NCBI GenBank assembly: GCA_017883615.1
Contig: JADGNF010000006.1
Location: 1 to 59,445, forward strand
Direction of reading: 5' to 3'
From: Candidatus Bathyarchaeota archaeon
Lineage (GTDB): Archaea; Thermoproteota; Bathyarchaeia; Bathyarchaeales; Bathycorpusculaceae
DNA: 59,445 nt
Below the pieces are notes generated by a model. That model ran no database searches, had not been told where the DNA came from, and was given only the letters and a program-made list of their open reading frames with translations. Position numbers and translations under genes: made by a program. Numbering within the stretch: position 1 is the first letter of the stretch; the number at the start of each line of letters is the position of its first letter. Shown in pieces: positions 34,225 to 42,155 of this stretch.

Positions 34225-35391
34225 ATGCACACCAACGGGGAGATGGAGCGAGAACTTCGGGTATTCTCGCTTGCAATCGAGATGTCGATAGATGGAATCA
34301 TAATTGGCGAATTAAGTGGAAAGATAACTTATGTTAATGATGCATTTTTGAAGATGTACGGGGTTTCAGATAAGAAAGATGTTGTTGGAAGGTACGTTGT
34401 AGAGTTTATTGCAGAGCGCGATAGGGAACGTGCTGCTCAGAAATCCCTGGAGTGCATAAACACTGGAAAAGGCTTTGCTGGTGAATTTGCTGCCCTTACA
34501 ATGAAAGGCAAAGAAATTCCCGTTGAAGTAACTGTATCAGTTATGAAGGATGGCAATGGCAAAGAATTGGGATTCGTAGACATCGTCCGAGACGTAAGTG
34601 AACGGAAACAATTCTTCAAGAAACTTGAAGAACATTCCGCAAAACTTGAGTCAATGGTCGAACAGCGAACGAAGGAGTTAAGCGAAGCCCAAGACCGTCT
34701 TCTTAAAGCAGAGCGGCTAGCAGCTATCGGCGAGTTGGCGGGTCAGGTGGGTCACGACATTCGCAATCCGCTAACAAGCATTAAAAACGCCGCTTATTTT
34801 CTGAGAAAGAAGCAGACCAGTTTTGTTGGAGGTAGCGGCGACGAGATGCTAACGGTTATCGACAGGTCAGTTGAGCACGCAAATAGTATCGTAAATGATC
34901 TGCTGGAGTACAGCCGAGAAATACATTTAGACCTTGAGGAATACTCGCCCAAATCACTCGTAGACTATGTTTTGCTTTTGGTTAATACTCCAAGCAGCAT
35001 CAAAATAGTGGATAACACTCAGAGTTTTCCAACGATTTGGGTAGATGCCAGCAAGATGGAGAGGGTGTTTATCAACCTCATTAAGAACGCTGTAGAAGCC
35101 ATGCCAGATGGGGGCAAACTTGAGATTGTGAGTCGCAAAAACGAAGACAGTGTTGAGTTTACTTTTGCTGACAACGGATGCGGAATGTCTAAAGAAGTCC
35201 TTGCTAAGGTTTTTACTCCGCTCTTTACGACCAAGGCGCAGGGAATGGGTCTTGGGCTGCCAATATGCAAACGGATCATAGAAGCTCACGGAGGCAAAAT
35301 CGCTGTGGAGAGCACCCAAAATAAAGGAACAAAATTCACGTTTACGTTGCCAATAGCGCATCCGGACTTCAAGTCCCAGAAACTAGAGTAG
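34225..35391 (+). CDS. PAS-domain sensor histidine kinase
   Basis: 388 residues, soluble. A PAS domain (about 12-125: [41 protein letters not shown]) joins through a coiled helix to a HisKA box with the phosphorylated His in [14 protein letters not shown] (around 176) and an HATPase domain ([40 protein letters not shown]). It senses an internal cue and phosphorylates an unknown partner; no response regulator lies next to it. Start ATG 34225; ATG 34243 also possible, but its GGGGAG is too close. Confidence 0.9.
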   Translation: MHTNGEMERELRVFSLAIEMSIDGIIIGELSGKITYVNDAFLKMYGVSDKKDVVGRYVVEFIAERDRERAAQKSLECINTGKGFAGEFAALTMKGKEIPVEVTVSVMKDGNGKELGFVDIVRDVSERKQFFKKLEEHSAKLESMVEQRTKELSEAQDRLLKAERLAAIGELAGQVGHDIRNPLTSIKNAAYFLRKKQTSFVGGSGDEMLTVIDRSVEHANSIVNDLLEYSREIHLDLEEYSPKSLVDYVLLLVNTPSSIKIVDNTQSFPTIWVDASKMERVFINLIKNAVEAMPDGGKLEIVSRKNEDSVEFTFADNGCGMSKEVLAKVFTPLFTTKAQGMGLGLPICKRIIEAHGGKIAVESTQNKGTKFTFTLPIAHPDFKSQKLE

Positions 35392-35548
35392 GCATGTTGT
35401 TTGTTGACTGTTTCTTATCAGCGATCATTTCGTTTTTTGGACAAATCGCAAATAGTCAAGCATCAGGGCGTCCGTGATTTTTTGTTGTTGGGTGCAACCA
35501 GTCACACACTTTTAATTGCTGCCCAACGACCAGTATCTTGTGAACTAG

Positions 35549-35773
35549 ATGGCTTTTAGTGATAGACTGGAAATTGTGTCTCATATTATCCGTTTTTGCG
35601 AGACATCAAAAGACAAAGGAAGCATTATGAACAGGTTAGGTTTGAATGATATACAAGCAGAATCCTATTTGGCAATTCTCACGCGTCGAAGTATGATTCT
35701 CCAAAACAATGGTAGATATGTCATCACAACAAAAGGAGAAGGGTACCTCTCATCTTACGACAGATTTCGGTAA
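35549..35773 (+). CDS. Small winged-helix DNA-binding protein
   Basis: 74 residues. VSHIIRFCETSKDKGSIMNRLGLNDIQAESYLAILTRRSMILQNNGRYVITTKGEGYL has the helix-turn-helix then wing (G.Y..T.KG..YL) of the archaeal ArnR1-like/DUF4364 winged helix. It is probably a transcription factor that dimerises through its C-terminal helix. It stands alone after the PAS kinase gene on the same strand, 157 bases later. Confidence 0.7.
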   Translation: MAFSDRLEIVSHIIRFCETSKDKGSIMNRLGLNDIQAESYLAILTRRSMILQNNGRYVITTKGEGYLSSYDRFR

Positions 35774-35968
35774 ATCGTGCTCTAAGTATTGGTTGGACCA
35801 AACGTAAGAAAAGTTGGTTGGCAACGACCAACTCCAACAAGAACTCAAGTAATGGGAATAATTTGGTTTATTTTGCATTCTAAAGGCGATTTATCTTTCT
35901 CTTACACCTAGCCCTGAATACTGTTATTCGCAAAAAAAGATTGAACTTAAAGAAAAAATAGAAGCGCG

Positions 35969-37062
35969 CTAAGCGCGTTTTTTCCATTTTCTCGCCATGA
36001 CCGCAACAGTACCGATTGTCACTGCCACCGCTAACGCGAACAAGGAAATAAGTCCTGCAATGCTAAACTCTGGAACTGTTGCGCTTGGCGATACTGATGT
36101 ATTTGCGGAATCAGATACAAGGGATACTGAGCCACCGCCAGCATTGGCAACAAAGACCATACTTTTACCAGAATCATAGCATAAGAACAATGGACTGAAT
36201 CCTACGGTTATGTCTTCAACAACTGCATTAGTGCTGTCTGATATGATTGAAACTGAGTGGTCATTCTGATTTGTTACGAATATCTGGCCCCTTCCTGAAT
36301 CGTATGCTATTCCTGTGGGGTCGGCTCCATGGTTGCAATTTTTTCATTTGTAACATCGGATATTACTGAAACTGTGTTTCTAGCCTGATTCGCTACGAAT
36401 ATCTCGCTCAGTGCTGAATCATAAGCGACACCGGAGGGAGTAGAACCACCAGATATGAGTTTAACAACCTTATTAGTGCTGTCTGAGATGACGGAGACCG
36501 TGTTGTCGTCGTTGTTGGCAACGAAGACTTCGCTTTTACCAGAATCATATGCTATTCCAGCGGGGTAAGTTCCTACGTTGACAGTTGCAACAACCGCGTT
36601 TGTGCTGTCTGAAATGATAGAAACTGTGTTGCCGTAATGATTGGTAACAAATATCCCGCCCAATGCTGAATCATAAGCTACGCCCCAAGGGTTGCTTCCT
36701 ACGGTTATGGTTGCAACCACTTTATTATTGCTCTCTGAAATGACTGAAACTGAGTTGTCGTCATAGTTCGCAACAAAGATTTCGCCCCTGCCAGAATCAT
36801 AGGCTACTCCTGAGGGGTGGCTCTTAACGGTCACTGTTGTAACCACATTATTGGTTTGATCTGATATGACTGTGACTGTGTTGGAGCCGTGATTTGCAAT
36901 AAAGATTTCATTTTTGTTAGGGTCATAAGCCACGCCATATGGAACAGACCCCACTGTTATTGTGGTGGTTACTGCTGCAGCTTGTACTGCCTGGGATAAT
37001 GCCAAAGTGAGAAGTATAATGAAAAGAATTGAGATAATGCAGATTTTCTTGAGGGACTTCAC
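35969..37062 (-). pseudogene. Exported YVTN beta-propeller protein, frameshifted
   Basis: From ATG 37062: signal peptide (about 5-28), then seven to eight repeats of IAYDSG.(S/G)E(I/V)FVAN...NTVSVISD(S/T)TN.VV, the YVTN propeller. At about 36321-36335 the frame breaks: one frame ends at 36307 while the next repeats (GADPTGIAYDSGRGQIFVTNQ) continue in another, through a last part that ends SATVPEFSIAGLISLFALAVAVTIGTV and a basic tail, a PEF-like C-terminal membrane anchor. A single-base deletion explains it. Intact, it would be a surface propeller of about 364 residues. Confidence 0.85.
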
Positions 37063-37192
37063 GATCCTTAGAGGTTTCTGAATACTAATAAGCTTTTCAT
37101 AAAATAAAAACCAAATGGCATTTTGTAAAGTGAACCATTTTCATTATCGTTTTAGGCAACTTTTTTTGATGCAAGTGCAGTATTAAGAGAAT

Positions 37193-37420
37193 ATGGAAAT
37201 AATCCTATTTGTTTTAGGCATAGTTTTTGTAATTATTGGCTTGCCAATTTGCTTTTCATGCCAAATTCTTGCACTCTGGGAAAATAGATCAAGAAGTAAA
37301 GCGAGTCAATCAAATCTACCGCCATACCAACATGTAAAACGAGACAGGACATTTGGTTTGATTTTCATGATAACTGACGTTATGCTAATACTTCTCAGCT
37401 TTGTAGGTTCAGTCACGTAA
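37193..37420 (+). CDS. 75-residue two-helix membrane protein
   Basis: ATG 37193 begins a helix (about 2-24, LFVLGIVFVIIGLPICFSC), then a polar basic middle (RSRSKASQSNLPPYQHVKRD) and a second helix (about 52-73). Hairpin topology with both ends likely on the same side. No family recognised, no ribosome site seen; divergent from the YVTN gene by about 130 bases. Confidence 0.5.
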   Translation: MEIILFVLGIVFVIIGLPICFSCQILALWENRSRSKASQSNLPPYQHVKRDRTFGLIFMITDVMLILLSFVGSVT

Positions 37421-37463
37421 CAAACTTACAACAGAGAAATCGAAAGATTAGTGGATCAATCCA

Positions 37464-37747
37464 TTAACCCTTGAAATGTATCAGAATTTGGTCTATGGTG
37501 CATTCGGCTGGCGTTTTTTCTTGTCTTAATCCTTTGAATCTGGGGTGCCTCAGACTCAAATCCGGCTGACTGCCATGTAGACTACTTCGCAGACAAGTTT
37601 TGGTTCAACCCAGGTTACTTTGCCCTTGTAGGGTTCGCATTCAAAAGGTGCTTCAGAGACTACAATCTTCTTTAGTTTTTCCAAAAGGGATTCGAGCAAC
37701 GCCTGGTCAAAACCCGTGCCCACATTCCCGACATAAACAGGCTTTTT
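37464..37747 (-). pseudogene. C-terminal remnant of an ATP-dependent DNA ligase, copy 2
   Basis: Reads KPVYVGNVGTGFDQALLESLLEKLK and GKVTWVEPKLVCEVVYMAVS, the OB-fold C-terminus of LigD-type ligases; a one-base slip at about 37562 moves to PDLSLRHPRFKGLRQEKTPAEC.IDQI and TAA at 37464. Its 5' end stops abruptly at 37747, where an integrase fragment on the other strand begins. The sequence is clearly related to copy 1 at 31826 (LRHPRF.GLR..K...EC.IDQI), 5.7 kb away. Both are parts of ligase genes whose catalytic cores are missing. Confidence 0.8.
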
Positions 37748-38255
37748 GTTAGAGTCGATAGATTGGGAACAACGAAAAGTAAGAATAAAAGCAGAAAAAG
37801 GATCCAACAGCAGAATATTGCCACTATCACCTAAAGCTTTAGAAATGATTTCAAGGCTATCAAGAACCAACAAAAACCCCAACAGAAAAAACAAAATCTT
37901 TGCCAGCGCCAACAACATGCGAACAAGCTTCTTGCAAAAGAGAGGAATAGTTGAACGCCAAGCAAACCAAAAACTGATGCTGATTCACTTTCACACTTTC
38001 AGACACTGGAAAGCAACAACAGAACAACATAAAACCAAAGACCCCTGGCACGTAAAAATGATTCTAGGACACAAAAGCATCACCTCAACAGAAAGCTACA
38101 TTCACCTCGAAGAAATGCTCTACAACGGCGACGCTAACGACCAATTCACTGTTAAAGTCGCAGATACAATGGACGACGCAATAAAATTAATGGAAGTCGG
38201 ATTCGAATTTCACGCTGAAATAGAAGGCCACAAATTATTCAGAAAAAGGAAATGA
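37746..38255 (+). pseudogene. Tyrosine recombinase (integrase), N-terminal truncated
   Basis: 169 codons. IDWEQRKVRIKAEKGSNSRILPLSPKALEMI is the beta-hairpin region with the catalytic Lys, IHFHTFRHWKATTE the H-x-x-R box, MILGHKSITSTESYIHLEEM the second His and the nucleophilic Tyr. The first catalytic Arg and the core-binding domain are missing: coding text starts at 37746, exactly where the ligase remnant ends. It matches the archaeal Xer/XerA-like integrases that end in EHAEIEGHKLFRKRK-type tails. A decayed integrase of an element now gone. Confidence 0.8.
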
Positions 38256-38278
38256 CATATAACGAATAACCTCAAGGT

Positions 38279-39406
38279 CTATGGTATAATTTCGCAGCCA
38301 TTGTACTTGAGATAATCAAAATCTGCTAAAATGATTTTTCTTTCCTTGATTAATTGGAGAATTCTTGGCAGTTCTGACTCTACCGATCCAATCAAATGTC
38401 TAACTGTTTCGCAGACTTCGGAGTAGGTTTGATCGCTCCACCGTTTCGTGATGTTCGCGTAGAGGCATCTCCCTCCACAGACTCCCAAGATATTACATTC
38501 GGTACAAGGTTTATCCTTCACGAAAACTCTGCCAAGGTGCAGCGGATCTGAATCGGCGATATTTCCAAGATAATACTTTTTCATACCCCACATCGTTGGG
38601 CACGGAATAATGTACCCGTCAGTCTGAATTGCGTAATTGGCAAAACCTCCGCCACATCGCATCAAGCAGTCTTTCTCGTCGTGAAGGAGTGAGTTGGCAA
38701 TTCCTAAAAGTGGGTATAGCCTCAGAACTGTGCCTTTTTGCTCCATCTGATCGACCCAGAATCGAGTAAGCTTATCGACGCCTGGGACATAGTTTTCTGT
38801 GCTCCACCGCTTGAAATCGCGCCTTGTGTAGTCGTTTCCCCAGAAACCGGCATTCAACTGCCAATGCACGCTGGAAAAGGAAAACTCTGGATTGTCGAGA
38901 AGCCACCTAATCTGTTTGTACACGTCAGTCTGCTCCATAACAGTTACGCGCGCGATTAGTTCACCTCGAAAACCGTTTTGTTTGATGAGTTTCAAGTTAT
39001 CTATTAGTTTTCGAAAAATGCCTTTTCCACGGTAATAGTCCGTTAAAGGTTCCTCGCCATCGATGGATACTAGAATAGTGTGGAATCTATTAACGTACTT
39101 TGGCTCCAGCTTGTCGAGCAGTTGACCGTTTGTTTGAATCATAAAGTGCTTTGCATTGACGCCTTCCATGACTTTCCTGATAAAGTCAAGGTTAAGGAGA
39201 GGCTCGCCTCCGTAGAACGTGATAACGCAATCCGGGTCTTTTTTGCAGAACCGGTTCAGGTAGCCGACATCATAGTCTGCTTTCTTTGGAAGGGTGTAGT
39301 CGAGTTCAAAATCTCCAAAATCCTCGTCGAAGTCCTCCATAGTTTCGCCAAAGCAATAGCGGCACTGCAAGTTGCATTCTGTCGTAGTTATCACATGAAA
39401 GAACAT
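38279..39406 (-). CDS. Radical SAM/SPASM peptide-modifying enzyme (AF0577-like)
   Basis: 375 residues. TTECNLQCRYCFG is the CxxxCxxC cluster motif (C11, C15, C18). YGGEPLLNLDFI is the SAM-binding GGEP motif and QTNGQLL follows on the next strand. The C-terminal SPASM/twitch Cys lie in CLMRCGGGFA, IIPCPTM and CTECNILGVCGGRC. It resembles the family annotated as putative peptide-modifying radical SAM enzyme, AF0577 type. Such enzymes cross-link or epimerise side chains of ribosomal peptides with SAM and auxiliary 4Fe-4S clusters. It lies 26 bases after the MFS gene on the same strand, so the two form one transcription unit. Confidence 0.85.
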   Translation of the reverse strand: MFFHVITTTECNLQCRYCFGETMEDFDEDFGDFELDYTLPKKADYDVGYLNRFCKKDPDCVITFYGGEPLLNLDFIRKVMEGVNAKHFMIQTNGQLLDKLEPKYVNRFHTILVSIDGEEPLTDYYRGKGIFRKLIDNLKLIKQNGFRGELIARVTVMEQTDVYKQIRWLLDNPEFSFSSVHWQLNAGFWGNDYTRRDFKRWSTENYVPGVDKLTRFWVDQMEQKGTVLRLYPLLGIANSLLHDEKDCLMRCGGGFANYAIQTDGYIIPCPTMWGMKKYYLGNIADSDPLHLGRVFVKDKPCTECNILGVCGGRCLYANITKRWSDQTYSEVCETVRHLIGSVESELPRILQLIKERKIILADFDYLKYNGCEIIP

Positions 39407-39432
39407 AGTTGAAGGGTAAGTGGCAGACTTGC

Positions 39433-40803
39433 TTAATAGTATTTTTCCGCGAGTTTCTGCGCTTCCTCATACTCGTCGCAACTTTCCTTTGGCTTTGGTT
39501 GAGTCTCATCATCACCTTTTGATTGGTCATTATTTTCCTTTTGTGGTTCTGAAGATTCCTTCTGAACTTTCTTTTTAGCTTTTTCGACATAGCTTTTGAG
39601 GTCACGATCTTTCATTACCTTTTCTGGAAGAGTTTCAGGTGCATAGACCAGCGGTAAAACAGCCAAGAACAAGAAGAACGCTAAGAACGAGAAAAGCCCA
39701 TTATTACCTGCGCTACTTACTATGTAATTTGATATGTCTTTTCCGACTGTCAGCTCTAACAGTTTTGAAATGAAGAATGGCAACACTCCAATGGCATAAT
39801 ACTTGCTGCTGTTTGTGCTATGGCTTAGATCACCCCAGATTGTGACAATGAAAATTACCCAAAGAAATCCAAAAGCGATTCCATCCACGGTTGCACTTAA
39901 ATAGTTGCTCCATATTTGAGTTGGGAACAATCCCAAAGTCGCAGTATCTATTCCTAACATTACAAATCCGGCGATCGCAATTCGTTTACGACCCACCGAA
40001 TCCAACAAAAAGCCGCCGATGACCGCAAATATTCCCATCATTATGTTTTGAATTAATGAAATGTTAGCGATGGCTACATCATTGTTGATTATTTGTTCCT
40101 GCGCAGGTCCTGCGAGGTAGTTTACTAGAGAAAACATTACCCAAGGAATTAGGTAAAAAATGACGGATTGTTGGCCTAAAACATGCTTATAGGAAGTTGT
40201 GTCTTTCTCTTTTTTTGTTTCTGCTTTGGACTTTGAAAAGTAAAAGACCAATAGTCCAAACAAGCGCCAACTAACCAAAACGACTCCTAACACTACAAGA
40301 TCGATGGATGCAAACATACTAAAAGCAAACATTCCTACGCCAGTCAGGAGCATTACTAATCCACTTATTCGCCCACGCTTCTCGATGGGAACAGCATTAG
40401 TATAATATCCCATGCAAGTTGGCATCCCAATTCCTAAAGATACACCGAGAAGAAGAACAATCAAACCGATAATTAGCAGTGAAGATGTGTCGAACGCAAA
40501 AAGAGTTAATGTAGAGACTGACCCAAGTGTCATCCAAGCTATTAAAAACTTGTTTGTATCGATTTTCTTTGCCAACAATGTTCCTAACAAAGCGGCGAAG
40601 ATTATTCCAGAAAAATGAATTCCCCAAATTATCATCGCATCTGTATTAGTCAACGTGTTGTTTGAAGTCATTTCTGCGAGAGTCTTTTGCAAGAAAATGA
40701 TAACCGCATAGTACCAAATAAGCGGATTTACCACTAACAGAATGCTTCCAAAAGCATTCTTAACGTCTATTTTTAATATGTCTGGCGCTCGCATCCTTAA
40801 CAT
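39433..40803 (-). CDS. MFS transporter with charged C-terminal tail
   Basis: 456 residues from ATG 40803 (TTG 40812 and ATG 40794 also possible). Twelve hydrophobic segments with the MFS GxLLAKKIDTNKF and GFLLDSVGRKR loop signatures. After the last helix comes a tail of about 50 residues rich in K, E, Q and D that ends SCDEYEEAQKLAEKYY. Upstream partner of the radical SAM enzyme, probably co-transcribed. The natural reading is an exporter of a modified peptide, or a transporter whose own tail is modified by the enzyme; neither is shown. Confidence 0.8.
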   Translation of the reverse strand: MLRMRAPDILKIDVKNAFGSILLVVNPLIWYYAVIIFLQKTLAEMTSNNTLTNTDAMIIWGIHFSGIIFAALLGTLLAKKIDTNKFLIAWMTLGSVSTLTLFAFDTSSLLIIGLIVLLLGVSLGIGMPTCMGYYTNAVPIEKRGRISGLVMLLTGVGMFAFSMFASIDLVVLGVVLVSWRLFGLLVFYFSKSKAETKKEKDTTSYKHVLGQQSVIFYLIPWVMFSLVNYLAGPAQEQIINNDVAIANISLIQNIMMGIFAVIGGFLLDSVGRKRIAIAGFVMLGIDTATLGLFPTQIWSNYLSATVDGIAFGFLWVIFIVTIWGDLSHSTNSSKYYAIGVLPFFISKLLELTVGKDISNYIVSSAGNNGLFSFLAFFLFLAVLPLVYAPETLPEKVMKDRDLKSYVEKAKKKVQKESSEPQKENNDQSKGDDETQPKPKESCDEYEEAQKLAEKYY

Positions 40804-40901
40804 CCAGTTCAATATCGCATTCTCTCTTGCATTATTAAGAAATAAGCATTAAGGATCGAAAATTCGTATTACAGATACCTATTTGAACTAGGTTTTCCAC
40901 A

Positions 40902-40945
40902 AATTATTTAAAGTACTTCTGTACAACAGGACTACAAGAAGGAGA
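40902..40945 (+). promoter_or_regulatory. Promoter and ribosome site of the 14-codon ORF
   Basis: A TATA-like ATTATTTAAAGTA lies at 40902-40914, GTAC-tttct-GTAC-type inverted bases follow, and AAGGAG ends at 40944, nine bases before ATG 40954. The arrangement is that of a real translated transcript rather than chance. Confidence 0.5.
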
Positions 40946-40953
40946 AGTTAGTA

Positions 40954-40998
40954 ATGAAAAATCGACCAGTACCCGTAAGAATCGGCGGATGGGCATAA
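40954..40998 (+). CDS. 14-codon ORF, candidate peptide or truncated gene
   Basis: ATG 40954 preceded by a good AAGGAG site encodes MKNRPVPVRIGGWA then TAA. Within its last codons another ATG (40989) opens a frame with a hydrophobic helix (TIILIAPILSLFFLIVSRFIG) that runs into the antisense of the prenyl synthase gene. Two readings: a tiny peptide divergently transcribed from the radical SAM/MFS pair, or the start of a former membrane protein broken by a one-base frameshift at the stop and then truncated. Both are possible; the short peptide is listed because its signals are unusually clear. Confidence 0.4.
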   Translation: MKNRPVPVRIGGWA

Positions 40999-41061
40999 CT
41001 AAAAAAACAATAATTTTAATCGCGCCCATCTTGTCCCTTTTCTTTCTAATTGTTTCACGGT

Positions 41062-42048
41062 TTATAGGTCCACTGTGCATGCGTTTAGCAGGAGCTCTAA
41101 TTCTTGTCGGCAGTTTCGAATATTTGATATTAGCTGAAGTTCTTGTCTCATTAGAGACTTTGTTTCTTCTGTTAAGTTTTTTGTTTCGAAGGAATCCATT
41201 GTCAGGTCAAGAATTTTTGCCATGGTTTCTTTTGTGGCTGGGCGTTTGATTAGTTCAAGAATCTGGGTTTTTTTGTTTGGGTTTTTGAATGTTGCGAGAA
41301 TGGGGAGGGGCAAGCATTCTTTTTCAGCTCTATTCTTTAGTTCTGCGGTTTCAAAGACGTCTATGTATTCGTCTCGGATTGTGTTTAGAATTCCAAAGAT
41401 TCGGCCGTATTCGCGTAGCAGGTCGATTTGTTGGGGGGTTCCTTTTCCTATGATTGCCCCGATTTTGGTGGTTGCTTCGGAGACGGCAACTTTCATTTTG
41501 ATGATGTCCATGTACTCTTGATTTGTTATGTTGGTTTTGCCTCTTAGGCCCGTTTCTTTTGCTTCGGCACTGTTTATTCCTGCGAATGCTTGTCTTACTG
41601 TTTCTAGGATTTGTCGCCGCTGATTGTCGGGAAGGCGCCTAACTGCTTCATGTAGTAGGTATAGACCTTTAAACAGCAATGCGTCTCCTGCGAGTATGGC
41701 TATGTCTTTGCCGTATTTTCCGAAAACCGTTGCCTTGCCTTCTTTGGTTGTCGACTGGTCTATGATATCGTCGTGAACGTCTGCTCCGCCTGCAAGAAGG
41801 ATAAAGGCTGCTCCCATTTGGATTGTATCATCGGCTTTTCCCCCAACGGCTTCTGATGCGAGCGAAAGCAACGCGGGATGCAGAAAGTCAAGCCAAACTT
41901 CGTTCATGAAATAACTCAACGCTTCGCCCAGAGGTTCGTATATTTGCTTCTCCTCTGACATTGCTTTTTGTGCCTCCTTCAAAGCTTTTTTTCCCCGAGT
42001 TTTAAGGAGTGCACTGACGCTTTGCATAAGTTTTTCGTTGGTCGTCAT
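41062..42048 (-). CDS. idsA: Polyprenyl (geranylgeranyl-type) diphosphate synthase
   Basis: 328 residues. The first aspartate-rich motif reads DVHDDIIDQS (DDxxD) and the second reads NTIRDEYID; both bind magnesium and the allylic diphosphate. Condenses isopentenyl diphosphate with an allylic substrate to give the long isoprenoid chains needed for archaeal ether lipids. Chain length is not decidable from motif alone. It is divergent from leuS, which starts 107 bases away. Confidence 0.85.
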   Translation of the reverse strand: MTTNEKLMQSVSALLKTRGKKALKEAQKAMSEEKQIYEPLGEALSYFMNEVWLDFLHPALLSLASEAVGGKADDTIQMGAAFILLAGGADVHDDIIDQSTTKEGKATVFGKYGKDIAILAGDALLFKGLYLLHEAVRRLPDNQRRQILETVRQAFAGINSAEAKETGLRGKTNITNQEYMDIIKMKVAVSEATTKIGAIIGKGTPQQIDLLREYGRIFGILNTIRDEYIDVFETAELKNRAEKECLPLPILATFKNPNKKTQILELIKRPATKETMAKILDLTMDSFETKNLTEETKSLMRQELQLISNIRNCRQELELLLNACTVDL

Positions 42049-42155
42049 GAAGATCCGCGCAGTTATTTGGTTGTTTTCATATTTGGCTTTTTAGGTAAAT
42101 GGCATTGATACTTAAGCAAAACTCTTAATAGGTTACTGGTGGATTCCTCAGTTTC

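Noticed and set aside
40989-41249. Plus-strand 86-residue hydrophobic frame
   Set aside because: Most of it is the antisense of the prenyl synthase gene; only its first ~27 residues lie outside and may be a truncated remnant.
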